Shown in pieces: positions 1 to 9,142 of a stretch of 40,226 nt of DNA. The position numbers and the translations under genes are program-made. The number at the start of each line of letters is the position of its first letter. Within the stretch, counting starts at the first letter, position 1. This stretch comes from an uncultured Coriobacteriaceae bacterium. Its GTDB lineage: Bacteria; Actinomycetota; Coriobacteriia; Coriobacteriales; UMGS124. The stretch lies in assembly GCA_900539345.1 (NCBI GenBank), contig UQBS01000025.1:1-40226 (forward strand). Reading direction: 5' to 3'. The notes under the pieces were generated by a model, which was not told the origin of the DNA, did not search any database, and was given only the letters and a program-made list of their open reading frames with translations.

Positions 1-65
1 GGGCATCCTACCGGCGGGGGCGGACAACTTATGTCAACGGTGGTCTAACAGAGAGTTTCGTTTAG
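1..65 (+). other. Left edge: possible 3' end of an upstream gene
   Basis: The first 77 bases precede the EcfA start. Two + frames are open from the edge: one stops at TAA 46-48, the other at TAG 63-65. Either could be the tail of a gene transcribed with the ECF genes (an S component would be typical), but about 20 codons are too few to decide. Confidence 0.25.
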
Positions 66-77
66 AAAGGGCCGTTC

Positions 78-1619
78 ATGGCATTGAGAGTCGCATCCCT
101 GACCACGAGGCCCATAACCTCGTGTCCAGGATCTGCCTTTCAGCTAACAAACGTGAACTTTGAGGTGCCGCAAGCGGGCAAGATTGCTCTTGTCGGTCCG
201 AACGGTTCTGGAAAGTCAACGCTGCTACGTGCCCTTTTGGGGACAATCGACTTGCTGGAAGGTTTGGTTGCTTTCGATGACGACCCTTTAAACGCTGAGG
301 TGGAATCCTCGGCCAATCGTTTTGATTTTGCATATGTGGGTCAAGACCCCGATGCAAGTTTCGTCACCTCAACGGTGGAAGACGAAGTTGCGTTTGCTCT
401 CTGCAACACGGCGATGCAGCCAGACGATATCAGGGCGCGCGTGACGCAAGCCCTCGCTGTGTGTGGCATTGAACATCTTCGGTATCGAAGCCTTTCGACG
501 TTGTCTGGCGGGCAGAAGCAACGAGTGTGCATTGCGGCGGCATTGGCGTTGAAGCCCCGCGTTCTGCTGCTTGATGAGCCGTTCAGCATGCTTGATGCTA
601 ACGCGCGCGCTTGTGTGCGGCAGGCTCTTGCAAGCTTTGATTCGCAAACCTCGCTCATCCAAATCTCTCATCGTTTTGATGAAATTTCTGACTTCGATTC
701 TGTGATTGCACTCGAGGCGGGGCGTATCGTTTGGCAGGGTAGTCCTCGAGAATTTCTGGCGCAACCAGGCCTTTCTGAGAGGATGGGACTGCGGACGACG
801 CCCTATGCCACGTGCGAGGCCCTGCCATATGAGGCCAGGTTTACTCATGCGGGTTGGACATCTTTGAGTCATGAGAATTCAACCAGGGGTGAGGCTGTTG
901 CTGCCTCTTTGCTCCGGGCACAGCAGTGTTCATATGTGCCACAGGTCAAAGAATCCGGGCCTATCATGTCGGGCGCTTCTTTTGATGCGGCCTCTTCATT
1001 TGCGCTGAGGGATATTGACTTGGAAACCGAGCCGGCTCGACTGACCCTTCTCGTGGGCGATTCGGGATCTGGCAAGACAACGCTTGCATGCATTCTCGCC
1101 GGTTTGCTTGCGCCCTGCTCGGGCCATGCCACACTTGATGGGCACTGTGTCACTCCTGGCTCCGTTGGGCTTGCCTTCCAACGTGTTGAAGACCAGCTCT
1201 TTAAGGCTCGAGTTATCGACGATGTTGCCTTCGGCCCTCAAAACTGCGGGCTGCGCCGTCGTGATGCCTTGCGCGTGGCGGCTCATGCACTTGCCGATGT
1301 GGGCCTAGATACGGAGTCGATCGGCACCCTCAATCCCCAGTGTCTGTCAGGCGGGCAAAAGAGACGCGTGGCCCTTGCCGGGGTGTTTGCAATGGAGTCC
1401 CAATTCGTTATCTTGGACGAGCCGACTGTCGGGCTTGACGCTGCCGGTATACGCAGCCTTCTTGCAATGCTTACATGCCTTTTGAAGCAGGGCACGGGAG
1501 TGCTGGTAGTCACTCATGAGCCTGAGGCCTTCTTTGGACTTGCCGAGAAGGCATATGTGCTTGAGAACGGTCGTGTCCAGGCGATGTATGCAGATGAAAG
1601 GGGAAACGTCGATGCGTAA
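78..1619 (+). CDS. ecfA: Fused double ATP-binding protein of an ECF transporter (EcfA-EcfA' in one chain)
   Basis: This is the energy-coupling ATPase of an energy-coupling factor (ECF) vitamin or metal importer, acting on the cytoplasmic face of the membrane with EcfT. The 513-residue chain holds two complete ABC domains. Domain 1 has Walker A GPNGSGKS at about 40-47, Q-loop Q89, signature LSGGQ at 142-146 and Walker B VLLLDEP at 162-168. Domain 2 has Walker A GDSGSGKT at 327-334, LSGGQ at 423-427 and Walker B FVILDEPT at 443-450. Many ECF systems encode the two halves as separate genes; the fusion is a known variant. The ATG at 78 follows a GAAAGGG ribosome site. The 3' end overlaps ecfT by 8 nt, indicating coupled translation. 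No substrate-binding S component lies inside the window, so the substrate cannot be assigned. Confidence 0.93.
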   Translation: MALRVASLTTRPITSCPGSAFQLTNVNFEVPQAGKIALVGPNGSGKSTLLRALLGTIDLLEGLVAFDDDPLNAEVESSANRFDFAYVGQDPDASFVTSTVEDEVAFALCNTAMQPDDIRARVTQALAVCGIEHLRYRSLSTLSGGQKQRVCIAAALALKPRVLLLDEPFSMLDANARACVRQALASFDSQTSLIQISHRFDEISDFDSVIALEAGRIVWQGSPREFLAQPGLSERMGLRTTPYATCEALPYEARFTHAGWTSLSHENSTRGEAVAASLLRAQQCSYVPQVKESGPIMSGASFDAASSFALRDIDLETEPARLTLLVGDSGSGKTTLACILAGLLAPCSGHATLDGHCVTPGSVGLAFQRVEDQLFKARVIDDVAFGPQNCGLRRRDALRVAAHALADVGLDTESIGTLNPQCLSGGQKRRVALAGVFAMESQFVILDEPTVGLDAAGIRSLLAMLTCLLKQGTGVLVVTHEPEAFFGLAEKAYVLENGRVQAMYADERGNVDA

Positions 1620-2568
1620 GGAATTCCGCGCCCCTGACCCCTCCGTGTCAGCCCCTTCCATTGCGCAAACTGACACGTGCCCCACGACTGAAGGCCGTGT
1701 TGACGCCGTCCCTTCTGCCTCGACTCCTGCATCTATGCAAGGGCAAGCTCGTCCCGCCAATCCGACATTCGCGGGCGGCACCGATGCCAAGAAAACCTCT
1801 GCTCCCATGCCCGCCCTTGCTGCTTTCTCGCTCGATGCACGAGTTTGGTTCGTGTTGACATGCGCCTTTTCTGTCTGCGCCTTGACGGTTTCATCCCCTT
1901 TGACCCTGGCGCTTCTGTGGCTTGTGGCCCTGGTTCTGTATGTGCGTTTGGGCGGAAGCCTTGCCCTGCTTGGCCGCAGCCTTGCCTTGCTTGGGGTGCT
2001 TTACGTACTGATTGTCATCTCGGCTGCCCTTGTATTTGATGGAACGGGTGACGTTGCGATTGTGGGAGCCGCTGGCATCTCGTGGACGGGTCTCGCGCGT
2101 GGCGCGTTTACCTGCGCCCGCCTCATGTCTATCGTGGTCTTCTCGCTTGTCTTGACGTGCGCGTGCACGACAGCTCAAATGAGCGAGGCTCTTACGGGGC
2201 TTTTGAAGCCGTTGGACAAGGTTGGTTTTCCGGCCGGCGATATCGCGGTTATGTTGGGGCTCGCGCTGCGGTGTATCCCCCTTGCGTGTGAGAAACTCGC
2301 TACAATCCGAATGGCACAGAACGCGCGCGGTGCGGCTATTGGCCTTTCGCGCAATCCGGTGCGAAAGGTTCTTTCCTATGTCCCGCTTATGGTGCCGCTA
2401 TGCGTTGCCATGTTCCGCTATGCTGATGATTTCGCGTTCTCATTGAGCGTGAAAGGCTTTACGGGCGTGAACCGCGTTGAGCTGCATGCCCATGCCATGA
2501 GCGCCTTGGATTGGCTTGTTGCCGGTGCGGGCGTGATGATTGCTGCCGGCTTGGCGGTTTTCTGTTAG
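1612..2568 (+). CDS. ecfT: ECF transporter transmembrane subunit EcfT
   Basis: This is the membrane scaffold that links the EcfA ATPase to substrate-binding S components. The start is placed at ATG 1612, which has an AAAGGGG site directly upstream and overlaps the end of ecfA by 8 nt. That gives 318 residues. The first 75 or so residues are hydrophilic and rich in Pro, Ser, Thr and Ala, unlike a typical EcfT, which begins close to its first membrane helix. Hydrophobic helices follow from about residue 78 to the C-terminus. The first coupling motif is canonical (ARG at 238-240, in AQNARGA). The second is VKG at 280-282 where ARG is usual. A later ATG at 1807 would remove most of the extension but lacks a good ribosome site. 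Confidence 0.88.
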   Translation: MRKEFRAPDPSVSAPSIAQTDTCPTTEGRVDAVPSASTPASMQGQARPANPTFAGGTDAKKTSAPMPALAAFSLDARVWFVLTCAFSVCALTVSSPLTLALLWLVALVLYVRLGGSLALLGRSLALLGVLYVLIVISAALVFDGTGDVAIVGAAGISWTGLARGAFTCARLMSIVVFSLVLTCACTTAQMSEALTGLLKPLDKVGFPAGDIAVMLGLALRCIPLACEKLATIRMAQNARGAAIGLSRNPVRKVLSYVPLMVPLCVAMFRYADDFAFSLSVKGFTGVNRVELHAHAMSALDWLVAGAGVMIAAGLAVFC

Positions 2569-2638
2569 CCGTGCATTGTTGGTGCGCCACCCGATACGGT
2601 GCGTGTCCGAATGAGATTGAGAAGGGGAGTGTCTCTGC

Positions 2639-3481
2639 GTGGAAGCAGAAAACCAGGCGACCTTAGATGGCGGCGACGAGACCCTCGTGCTGCGTGTGGG
2701 TTACGACGGGACTTCCTATGCTGGTTTTGCGCAGCAGGAGAAGCAGCCTCATGTCAAGACGGTGGCAGGCGAGTTGCGACAAGCGCTGCGCACGGTGCTT
2801 CGCCGTGATGTTGAGCTGACGTGTGCAGGCAGGACGGATGCGGGGGTCCATGCCCGCGCACAATACGTGAGCCTGCCGTTTGGAGCCGAGGAGTTTGAGC
2901 AGCGCTCCTCCCAGCGCCTGCTGCGCTCGCTTGGCGCGGTTCTTCCGCCGGACATTCGCGTGTATGAGCTGTACCGCGCTCCATCGGGCTTCTCTGCGCG
3001 ATTTGACGCCCGTGCCCGTCGATATCGGTATCATCTCTGTTCGGGCCCTGTCGGTCCGCTTTTTTGTGCCAACTGGAGCTGGTGGATTCGTACCGCTCAG
3101 CCCCATGCGCTCGATGCCAATGCCATGAACGAGGCGGCACGCTGCCTGATAGGCGAACATGACTTCAAGAGCTTCTGCAAGGCCCAGAGCGCTGTAGACA
3201 AGCCGACGTGTCGTTACGTGATGTCAGCGTTCTTTGAGCCTGAGGTAGTGCTTGGAGAGGAGACGCTCGTTTTTGACATTGTGGGCAACGCGTTCCTCCA
3301 TTCTATGGTCCGCTCCATTGTGGGAACCCTTGTGGAGGTCGGTCTTGGAAGAAGGCCTGTTGAGTGGGTAAGCCAGGCGTTGGTTGCATGCGAACGCTGC
3401 GCCGCCGGCCCCTGTGCTCCGGCTTGTGGCCTGACGTTTTGGGGCGTTCAATATCCTGACGACGTTTTGAAACCTTGGTAA
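2639..3481 (+). CDS. truA: tRNA pseudouridine(38-40) synthase TruA
   Basis: TruA isomerises uridines 38, 39 and 40 in the anticodon stem-loop of tRNAs. The 280-residue product shows the family's catalytic signature GRTDAGVH at 64-71, with Asp67 as the predicted nucleophile, and the N-terminal motif VGYDGTSYAGF. Its length matches bacterial TruA. The start is GTG at 2639, preceded by GAAGGGGAG at 2621-2629. It lies 70 bp after ecfT on the same strand; truA next to ECF transporter genes is a common arrangement in Gram-positive genomes (there often within the ribosomal-protein region). No terminator is visible between the two genes, so they are probably co-transcribed. Confidence 0.96.
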   Translation: MEAENQATLDGGDETLVLRVGYDGTSYAGFAQQEKQPHVKTVAGELRQALRTVLRRDVELTCAGRTDAGVHARAQYVSLPFGAEEFEQRSSQRLLRSLGAVLPPDIRVYELYRAPSGFSARFDARARRYRYHLCSGPVGPLFCANWSWWIRTAQPHALDANAMNEAARCLIGEHDFKSFCKAQSAVDKPTCRYVMSAFFEPEVVLGEETLVFDIVGNAFLHSMVRSIVGTLVEVGLGRRPVEWVSQALVACERCAAGPCAPACGLTFWGVQYPDDVLKPW

Positions 3482-3531
3482 CGTATCATCGCTTCCGATA
3501 TGCATCGATGCATCCAGATTGGAGACATGCC

Positions 3532-4731
3532 TTGAAGACCAACCCGTCGTTTAGCAAGCTCGAGCAGAGCTATTTGTTTTCCACCGTTGCAAAGAAGGTT
3601 GCCGCCTACAAGCAGGCCCACCCCGAAGAGCGCGTTATTCGACTCGGTATCGGAGATGTGACGCTGCCCCTCGCCCCCTGCATCGTTGAGGCCATGCACA
3701 AAGCGGTGGATGAGATGAGCGTTGCCGAGACGTTCCGCGGATATTGCGATGACGCTGAGGGCTATGAGTTTGTCCGCCAGGCGGTAAAGGACTTCTACCG
3801 CGGCCTGGGCGTCGAGGTCGGCCTCGACGAGGTCTTCGTGTCCGACGGTGCCAAGAGCGACCTGGGCAACTTCCTCGATATCATCGAACCCGGCTCGAAC
3901 GTGCTCATTCCTGACCCCGTGTATCCGGCTTACGTCGACACCAACGTCATGGCGGCAAACCATATCCTGTTTGCCAGCAGCGACGTTGAGGGCGGATTCC
4001 TTCCCTGTCCCGACAGTGACGTGCATGCCGACGTCATCTACATTTGCTCGCCGAACAACCCCACGGGTGCCACCTATGACGCAGACGGCCTCAAGGCATG
4101 GGTCGATTACGCGCTTGCAAACAAGGCCCTCATTATTTTCGATTCCGCGTATGAGAGCTTCATTCGTGAGCCGGGTGTTCCGCATACGATTTTTGAGATT
4201 GAAGGCTCGCGCAAGTGTGCGGTTGAGATTTCTTCGTTCTCCAAGCGTGCTGGCTTCACCGGCGTGCGTTGCGGCTTCACCATCGTTCCTACCGATCTTG
4301 AGGTTGCCGACGGTAACCTCAACGCTTTGTGGCGCCGCCGCCAGAACACGAAGTTCAATGGCGTGCCCTACATTGTGCAACGTGCTGCTCAGATGGCGCT
4401 TTCCCCTGTGGGCCTGAAGGAAACGGCCGAGCAGGTGGACATCTACCTCTCCAACGCCCGCACGATTGCCGAGGGTCTCGATAAGCTCGGCATCCGTTAC
4501 ACTGGTGGCAAGAACTCTCCCTACATCTGGCTTGAATGCCCCAACCAGATGAGCTCGTGGGACTTCTTCGACTTCCTGCTTGAGAAAGCCCAGGTAGTAG
4601 GTACGCCTGGCGTTGGCTTTGGTCCTGCTGGCGAGGGATACTTCCGTCTTTCCGCTTTCGGCAGCACGGCCGACTGCAAGGAGGCCATGGAGCGCATCGC
4701 GACGGTTCTCCATGCTGAGGGCCTGGCGTAA
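3532..4731 (+). CDS. dapL: LL-diaminopimelate aminotransferase
   Basis: This PLP enzyme converts tetrahydrodipicolinate directly to LL-diaminopimelate in one step, replacing DapD/DapC/DapE in lysine and peptidoglycan synthesis. It is a fold-type I aminotransferase with SPNNPTG in the substrate/PLP region and the Schiff-base lysine in SSFSKRAG, about K238 of the 399-residue product. The start is set at TTG 3532 because GGAG at 3521-3524 stands 7 nt upstream and the protein then begins MKTNPSFSKLE, as expected for the family. In-frame ATG 3508 and TTG 3475 upstream have weaker context. The gene begins 50 bp after truA and ends at a strong terminator. Confidence 0.93.
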   Translation: MKTNPSFSKLEQSYLFSTVAKKVAAYKQAHPEERVIRLGIGDVTLPLAPCIVEAMHKAVDEMSVAETFRGYCDDAEGYEFVRQAVKDFYRGLGVEVGLDEVFVSDGAKSDLGNFLDIIEPGSNVLIPDPVYPAYVDTNVMAANHILFASSDVEGGFLPCPDSDVHADVIYICSPNNPTGATYDADGLKAWVDYALANKALIIFDSAYESFIREPGVPHTIFEIEGSRKCAVEISSFSKRAGFTGVRCGFTIVPTDLEVADGNLNALWRRRQNTKFNGVPYIVQRAAQMALSPVGLKETAEQVDIYLSNARTIAEGLDKLGIRYTGGKNSPYIWLECPNQMSSWDFFDFLLEKAQVVGTPGVGFGPAGEGYFRLSAFGSTADCKEAMERIATVLHAEGLA

Positions 4732-4760
4732 GAACACGGTCGTAGCAACAAGTGGTTGAC

Positions 4761-4795
4761 AAGGGGCTCAGGGATTCATTCCGGGCCCCTTTTTA
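4761..4795 (+). terminator. Rho-independent terminator after dapL
   Basis: A GGGGC...GCCCC stem (4763-4767 with 4785-4789, with further imperfect pairs inside) is followed by TTTTT. It ends the ecfA-ecfT-truA-dapL transcription unit. Confidence 0.7.
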
Positions 4796-4800
4796 GCGTC

Positions 4801-4846
4801 AGAAAACAAGACGGGCCGGGCATGCGATGAGGCAAGCCCGGCCCGT
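4801..4846 (-). terminator. Rho-independent terminator after pit (minus strand)
   Basis: ACGGGCCGGGC at 4811-4821 pairs perfectly with GCCCGGCCCGT at 4836-4846. Read on the minus strand, the 11-bp stem is followed by the T-rich CTTGTTTTCT, so it terminates the pit transcript. Together with the + terminator just before it, this insulates two convergent units. Confidence 0.75.
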
Positions 4847-4886
4847 TGGTGTTTGTTGGTGCGCCGCGTGATATCGAATGGCGGAC

Positions 4887-5936
4887 CTAGAAGATAGTCA
4901 TGAACAGTTTGGCCAAGGCAAAGCCGATGAGACCGCAGCAGGGGAAGGTGAGCACCCAGGCTGCGACCATGTGCTTGGCAATGTCCCACTTCACCTTGTG
5001 GGGGTTCTTGATGAAGCCCACGCCCATGATGGAAGACGTGTTGGCGTGCGAGGTGGAAACCGGCATGCCTGTGAGCGAGGCGATAAGCAGGGTAATGCTC
5101 GTCGAGAGGCTCGCGGCAACGCCCTGGGGAACCTCAAGCTTGACCATGTCCATGGCAACAGACTTGATGATGCGCTTGCCGCCTACGGCCGTGCCCAGGG
5201 AGATGGCCAGCGAGCACACGATCATGAGCCATAGCGGGAAGCCGTCGGCGCTCGGCTCAGAGGAACCGAAGGAGAGCGCGATACCCAGAAGGGCGATGGA
5301 CATGAACTTCTGGCCGTCCTGGGCACCGTGCAGGAACGAGAGCGCCACGGCACACACATCCTGAACGGCCATGAAGAAGCGGTTTGCGCTGCGACGGTTG
5401 GCGTTGCGACACGCAAAGTTGATGAACTTCATGAGCAGGCAGCCAAGGATGAAGCCGGCTCCCAGGGAGAAAATCATGCCGTAGATGACCTTGGCCCACT
5501 CACTGGGAACGACGCCGGCCCAGCCGTTGAGTGCGATGGCGCCGCCTGTGATGCCGGCGATAAGCGAGTGGGACTTCGAGGCCGGGATGCCCATGAGCCA
5601 ACAGAATACGCCCCAGACGATGGCTCCTATCATGGCGGCCACCAAGGCGAGAAGTGCCGCATGGGTGTTTCCCGAGAAATCGACCATGCCGAACATGGTG
5701 TGGGCCACAGCGGTAGAGATGTAGGTCATGCCGAGCAGGCCCACGAAGTTGAAGACCGACGCGAGCGCGATGGCCGTGCCGGGGCGCAGGCACCGTGTGG
5801 AAACCGCGGTCGCGATGGCATTGGGTGCGTCGGTTGCGCCCGAGATGACGGTAACGGCGATAACGAGTGCAACGATGAGCCACAGAACAGGATACATAGC
5901 AGCCTGTTCGATGAAAGCGGAAAGGGTGAGTGCCAT
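4887..5936 (-). CDS. pit: Inorganic phosphate transporter, PiT family
   Basis: This low-affinity phosphate (metal-phosphate) importer of the cytoplasmic membrane is related to E. coli PitA. The product is 349 residues and almost entirely hydrophobic helices. The family's duplicated signature is visible: an N-terminal GATDAPNAIATAVSTR (canonical GAND...) and a C-terminal half with HGAQDGQK and PVSTSHANTSSIMGVG. The start is ATG at 5936, with a GGGGA site just upstream; an in-frame extension to 6041 has no ribosome site. A weak promoter-like pair on the minus strand (TTGACG at 5977-5972, TTACAA at 5954-5949, 17-bp spacer) lies immediately upstream. The usual DUF47 partner is not adjacent; it lies at 9143 on the other strand. 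Confidence 0.93.
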   Translation of the reverse strand: MALTLSAFIEQAAMYPVLWLIVALVIAVTVISGATDAPNAIATAVSTRCLRPGTAIALASVFNFVGLLGMTYISTAVAHTMFGMVDFSGNTHAALLALVAAMIGAIVWGVFCWLMGIPASKSHSLIAGITGGAIALNGWAGVVPSEWAKVIYGMIFSLGAGFILGCLLMKFINFACRNANRRSANRFFMAVQDVCAVALSFLHGAQDGQKFMSIALLGIALSFGSSEPSADGFPLWLMIVCSLAISLGTAVGGKRIIKSVAMDMVKLEVPQGVAASLSTSITLLIASLTGMPVSTSHANTSSIMGVGFIKNPHKVKWDIAKHMVAAWVLTFPCCGLIGFALAKLFMTIF

Positions 5937-6052
5937 CGGTCCCCAACTTTGTAAAGAATCAGCCAATAATACGTCAAAAGTCAGAAAACTAATATAGCAG
6001 CATGGCTTGCTCCCAGTGGCCCTCAAGCGGGCCAAAGCCACAAGAGGTCGAT

Positions 6053-8989
6053 TTACTGCTTGGAAATCAGGTCCACGACTGTGAGGTCCGCAGACGCCTT
6101 TGCAATGATGTCGCGGCTGCCGAAAACACAGATCCGACCTTGCTCGGCGACGCCGTGCAGGGTCTGGGCAAGGTTGCGCAACGCCTGCGGGGTCGTTGCG
6201 AGTTCCTCGTTGCGCAAACGCTCTCTCCAGAGGGGGTCACGGCGGGCAAGGTAAAGGCCGTCTTGCCTGCGTGCCACCTGGTAGGGCTTTTTGGGAGAGT
6301 CGTGGGCCGCAAGGGTGCTCACGATGTAGCCTTCCAAGTCTTCCTCAGTGGGTTCGTAGCTCTCAATCCAGGAGGCACAGGCGTCCATGCGAGCAAGAGA
6401 GTCGTCGAGATTGGGGTCGCGGAAGGTATAGAAGCCCACCTCGCCGTCGATGTCAGGCTTGATGCCGCAGCCGTAGGCGCCGCCCTTCACGCGAATCTCG
6501 TTCCAGAGATACTCATAGTTGATGGCTTTTTGTGCCACGTTCCATACGCCGGAGAACGTGCTGCCAGAAAGAGGTCCGCAAAGGGCCTTGGAGACGAAAC
6601 ACACGTCAGTGGGAACAACGAATGCTTCGTTGACGAGCGCAGCAGGGGGAATGACGAGGCGCGTTTGCTGAGCCTTTGCTTCCTCCAGGCCAAGGGTACC
6701 CGCCTTGTCCCAGTAAGCGGCGAGGTCGCACTTGGGGCCGGCGAAGCTGTGATAGTCGTTCCCGCGCTTGAACGTGCGCTTGCAGACATCGGTGAGTTTG
6801 GCCGGAAGGCCGCGAGAAACCCCCGCCCAGTCTTTGAGCAGATCACAGACGAAACGGTAGTAATCGACGCCACCAAAGTGCTGGCCCAGCCTCTTTTTGT
6901 CATCGGTGTAGCTCATGGCGCGCGCCAGGGCGTATGAATGGCCGGAGTTTGCAAAGGCCTGCTCAGCATCGAGCTTTTGCTGCGTAAGGACCGTGCGGAT
7001 GCGTTCGGTGTCATCAAAGACCGTTTGCGACCACACATGCGCGGGCAGCTCGGCCAGGTCGATGACGTTTTCCGAAAGGGCGCAGGCCCCCACGACAAGC
7101 CAGGCACAGGGTTGTCCCGTGTCCTCGCGGCGCGTCACATGGGTGGAGAACCCAAGGCGTCCCAGGCGGCTTTCCACAAGCAGGTCGAGCTCTGCGGCGC
7201 TGTGGCTGGTTGTGGCCATCTTGCCGAGCAGACTGCAGGCAAGCGTCACATAGCAGAGCTCGTCCCAAGCGAGGTCGTCGAGGGGGAAATAATGATAGGT
7301 GTAATCGATACGGCGCGTGTCCAGGTCGTAATGGGCGCACGGCAGCGGAGTGTCTTGGGCCAAAACGAGGGGTGTCTCCGTCGGGCCCTGCCCCACATCG
7401 CACAGGTGCAGGCGTGGCAGGGTGGCAAGCGCCTCAGGGGAGTCGGGTTCGTCTTGGATGCGATGCAACTCGTTGGCTGCGCGCTCGACATCGTCGAGTT
7501 GCTGGGGTGATACCTCCTCGGCCGCATCAACCTGGTCTTGTTCCGGCTCGCATTCGTCCTCTTCGAGGGCAATAAGCTCGCAGCGGCTGTGGTGATTTGT
7601 GTCGACAAAGATGTCGCGCACGGTATCTTCCCAAAACGTCGTGGTGAGGCCCTCGCGCAGCGTGCGCATCGAGTCTTCGTAGCGCAGGTAATCGCAGGGC
7701 ATCTCGTCGTCGTACAGCCAGCCGCACATGGCGTTGATGGCCAGCGCCACGCCATCGGCCATGCCCGAGTCACGCTCGCGCAGGCTGAAGTCGGCGGCGT
7801 CGAGTGCCGCCGAGAGTTCTGCGCGCGGCACGCCCTCGCGTGCCATGCGGGAAAACTCGGTCTTCAGTAGCTCGGTGAGCTCGTCTGCCGCCCCGGCGCG
7901 TGCGCCGCGCAGCTCGATGACCACATAAGGCTGCAGCAGGCCGTCGTACACGAAGCAGTCCACGTCGCAACCCAAGTCCGATTCGAGAATCGCGCGCTTG
8001 AGCGGGGCCTCGTTGCTGCCCATGAGGGCGTCGCACAGGATCTCGCAGGCCAGGACGCGCGTGCGGTCGCGGAACGTTCCGATGACGAATCCTTCCGTGA
8101 CGCAGGCGTTGTCGGGGCTCGTCTGCATCTCTTTATGCACGTCGAGACGTACGACGGGTGCCTGAAGTTCCAGGGGGTTTGCAGAACCGGCCGCGCGTCC
8201 GCTTTGACGCTCCTTGTCGATGAAGCCTGCAATGAGCTCGAGCTCGGGCATGAGAGCGATGTCGCCGTACAGCACGATGCGGGCGTTTGCCATGTTGTAA
8301 TGGCGCGCATGGGTGTCCAGGTACGACTCATAGGTGAGGTCGGGGATGGCCGCGGGGTTGCCGCCGGATTCGTATCCGTAGGCGGTGTCGGGGAACAGCG
8401 CCGCGTTGAGGCCTGCCAGGGCGACCTCGTCCGGGTCGGACATGGCCCCGCGCATTTCGTTGAGCACTACGCCATTGGTCACGAGGTGCCTGTCTGCGCC
8501 TTCGCCCTCCACTTCGTAGTGCCAGCCTTCCTGTTCGAAGATCGCACGCTTGTGGTAGAGCTGGGGGAAGAGCACGGCGTCGAGATAGACGCTCATCAAG
8601 TTCATGAGGTCGCGCTCGTTGGTGCTTGCGACTGGGTACATCGTTTTGTCGGAGAACGTGAGCGCGTTGAGGAACGTCTGCATCGAGGTTTTGAGCAGGT
8701 TGACGAACGGCTCCTTTACCGGATACTGGTCGCTGCCGCATAAAACGGAGTGCTCTAGGATGTGAAAGACGCCCGTGTTGTCGACGGGCGGTGTCTTGAA
8801 CGTGACGGAAAACGACTTGTTCTCATCTTCATTTGCAAGCCACATGAGCGGCGTGCCGGTCTGATCGTGGCGCATCACCACGGCCCGGCCGTCGATTTCG
8901 GGCAAGTCCTCTATGCGTGCGACCCGAAAACCGTGCAGCGCATCGCCTACATGAAGGTTGCGCGCGGTTTGGTTGGACGTATCGGCCAT
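6053..8989 (-). CDS. M16C-family zinc metallopeptidase (presequence-protease/insulinase type)
   Basis: This is a large peptidase of the PreP/Cym1 subfamily, in which two M16 halves of one chain close into a clamshell that degrades short unfolded peptides. The 978-residue length is typical. The inverted zinc motif HxxEH is HILEH at 76-80 (His76, Glu79, His80). The third zinc ligand is predicted as Glu178 in NEMRGAMSDP. NERDLMNLMSVYLDA at about 124-138 is another family hallmark. There is no signal peptide, so it is probably cytoplasmic. The ATG at 8989 follows AAAGG. It is transcribed towards pit, with a 117-bp gap. Its bacterial substrate is unknown; peptide turnover is the family inference. 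Confidence 0.93.
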   Translation of the reverse strand: MADTSNQTARNLHVGDALHGFRVARIEDLPEIDGRAVVMRHDQTGTPLMWLANEDENKSFSVTFKTPPVDNTGVFHILEHSVLCGSDQYPVKEPFVNLLKTSMQTFLNALTFSDKTMYPVASTNERDLMNLMSVYLDAVLFPQLYHKRAIFEQEGWHYEVEGEGADRHLVTNGVVLNEMRGAMSDPDEVALAGLNAALFPDTAYGYESGGNPAAIPDLTYESYLDTHARHYNMANARIVLYGDIALMPELELIAGFIDKERQSGRAAGSANPLELQAPVVRLDVHKEMQTSPDNACVTEGFVIGTFRDRTRVLACEILCDALMGSNEAPLKRAILESDLGCDVDCFVYDGLLQPYVVIELRGARAGAADELTELLKTEFSRMAREGVPRAELSAALDAADFSLRERDSGMADGVALAINAMCGWLYDDEMPCDYLRYEDSMRTLREGLTTTFWEDTVRDIFVDTNHHSRCELIALEEDECEPEQDQVDAAEEVSPQQLDDVERAANELHRIQDEPDSPEALATLPRLHLCDVGQGPTETPLVLAQDTPLPCAHYDLDTRRIDYTYHYFPLDDLAWDELCYVTLACSLLGKMATTSHSAAELDLLVESRLGRLGFSTHVTRREDTGQPCAWLVVGACALSENVIDLAELPAHVWSQTVFDDTERIRTVLTQQKLDAEQAFANSGHSYALARAMSYTDDKKRLGQHFGGVDYYRFVCDLLKDWAGVSRGLPAKLTDVCKRTFKRGNDYHSFAGPKCDLAAYWDKAGTLGLEEAKAQQTRLVIPPAALVNEAFVVPTDVCFVSKALCGPLSGSTFSGVWNVAQKAINYEYLWNEIRVKGGAYGCGIKPDIDGEVGFYTFRDPNLDDSLARMDACASWIESYEPTEEDLEGYIVSTLAAHDSPKKPYQVARRQDGLYLARRDPLWRERLRNEELATTPQALRNLAQTLHGVAEQGRICVFGSRDIIAKASADLTVVDLISKQ

Positions 8990-9014
8990 AACTCAACCTT
9001 TCTCATCGTGTTTG

Positions 9015-9034
9015 ACGGGTCGAATTGTACCCGT
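9015..9034 (-). promoter_or_regulatory. Putative -10 box of the M16C gene embedded in an inverted repeat
   Basis: The minus strand carries TACAAT (9029-9024), a good -10 hexamer about 35 nt upstream of the peptidase start. It sits in the middle of an inverted repeat, ACGGGT 9015-9020 / ACCCGT 9029-9034, with an 8-nt spacer. The -35 is poor. A repressor binding this palindrome would cover the -10 element. Confidence 0.4.
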
Positions 9035-9094
9035 GCCGTATGTCCTCTCAGCGATGAAGGCATGCTTTTCTGCCTGTGGGGGGCTCAAGGTGGG

Positions 9095-9100
9095 TATGAT
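9095..9100 (+). promoter_or_regulatory. Putative -10 box upstream of the DUF47 gene
   Basis: TATGAT lies 43 nt before the DUF47 ATG. No convincing -35 hexamer is present at the proper distance, so the call rests on the -10 alone. Confidence 0.35.
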
Positions 9101-9142
9101 AAATAAGTCGTGCGTTTATCTTCCAAAACGAAAGGCTTTCTC

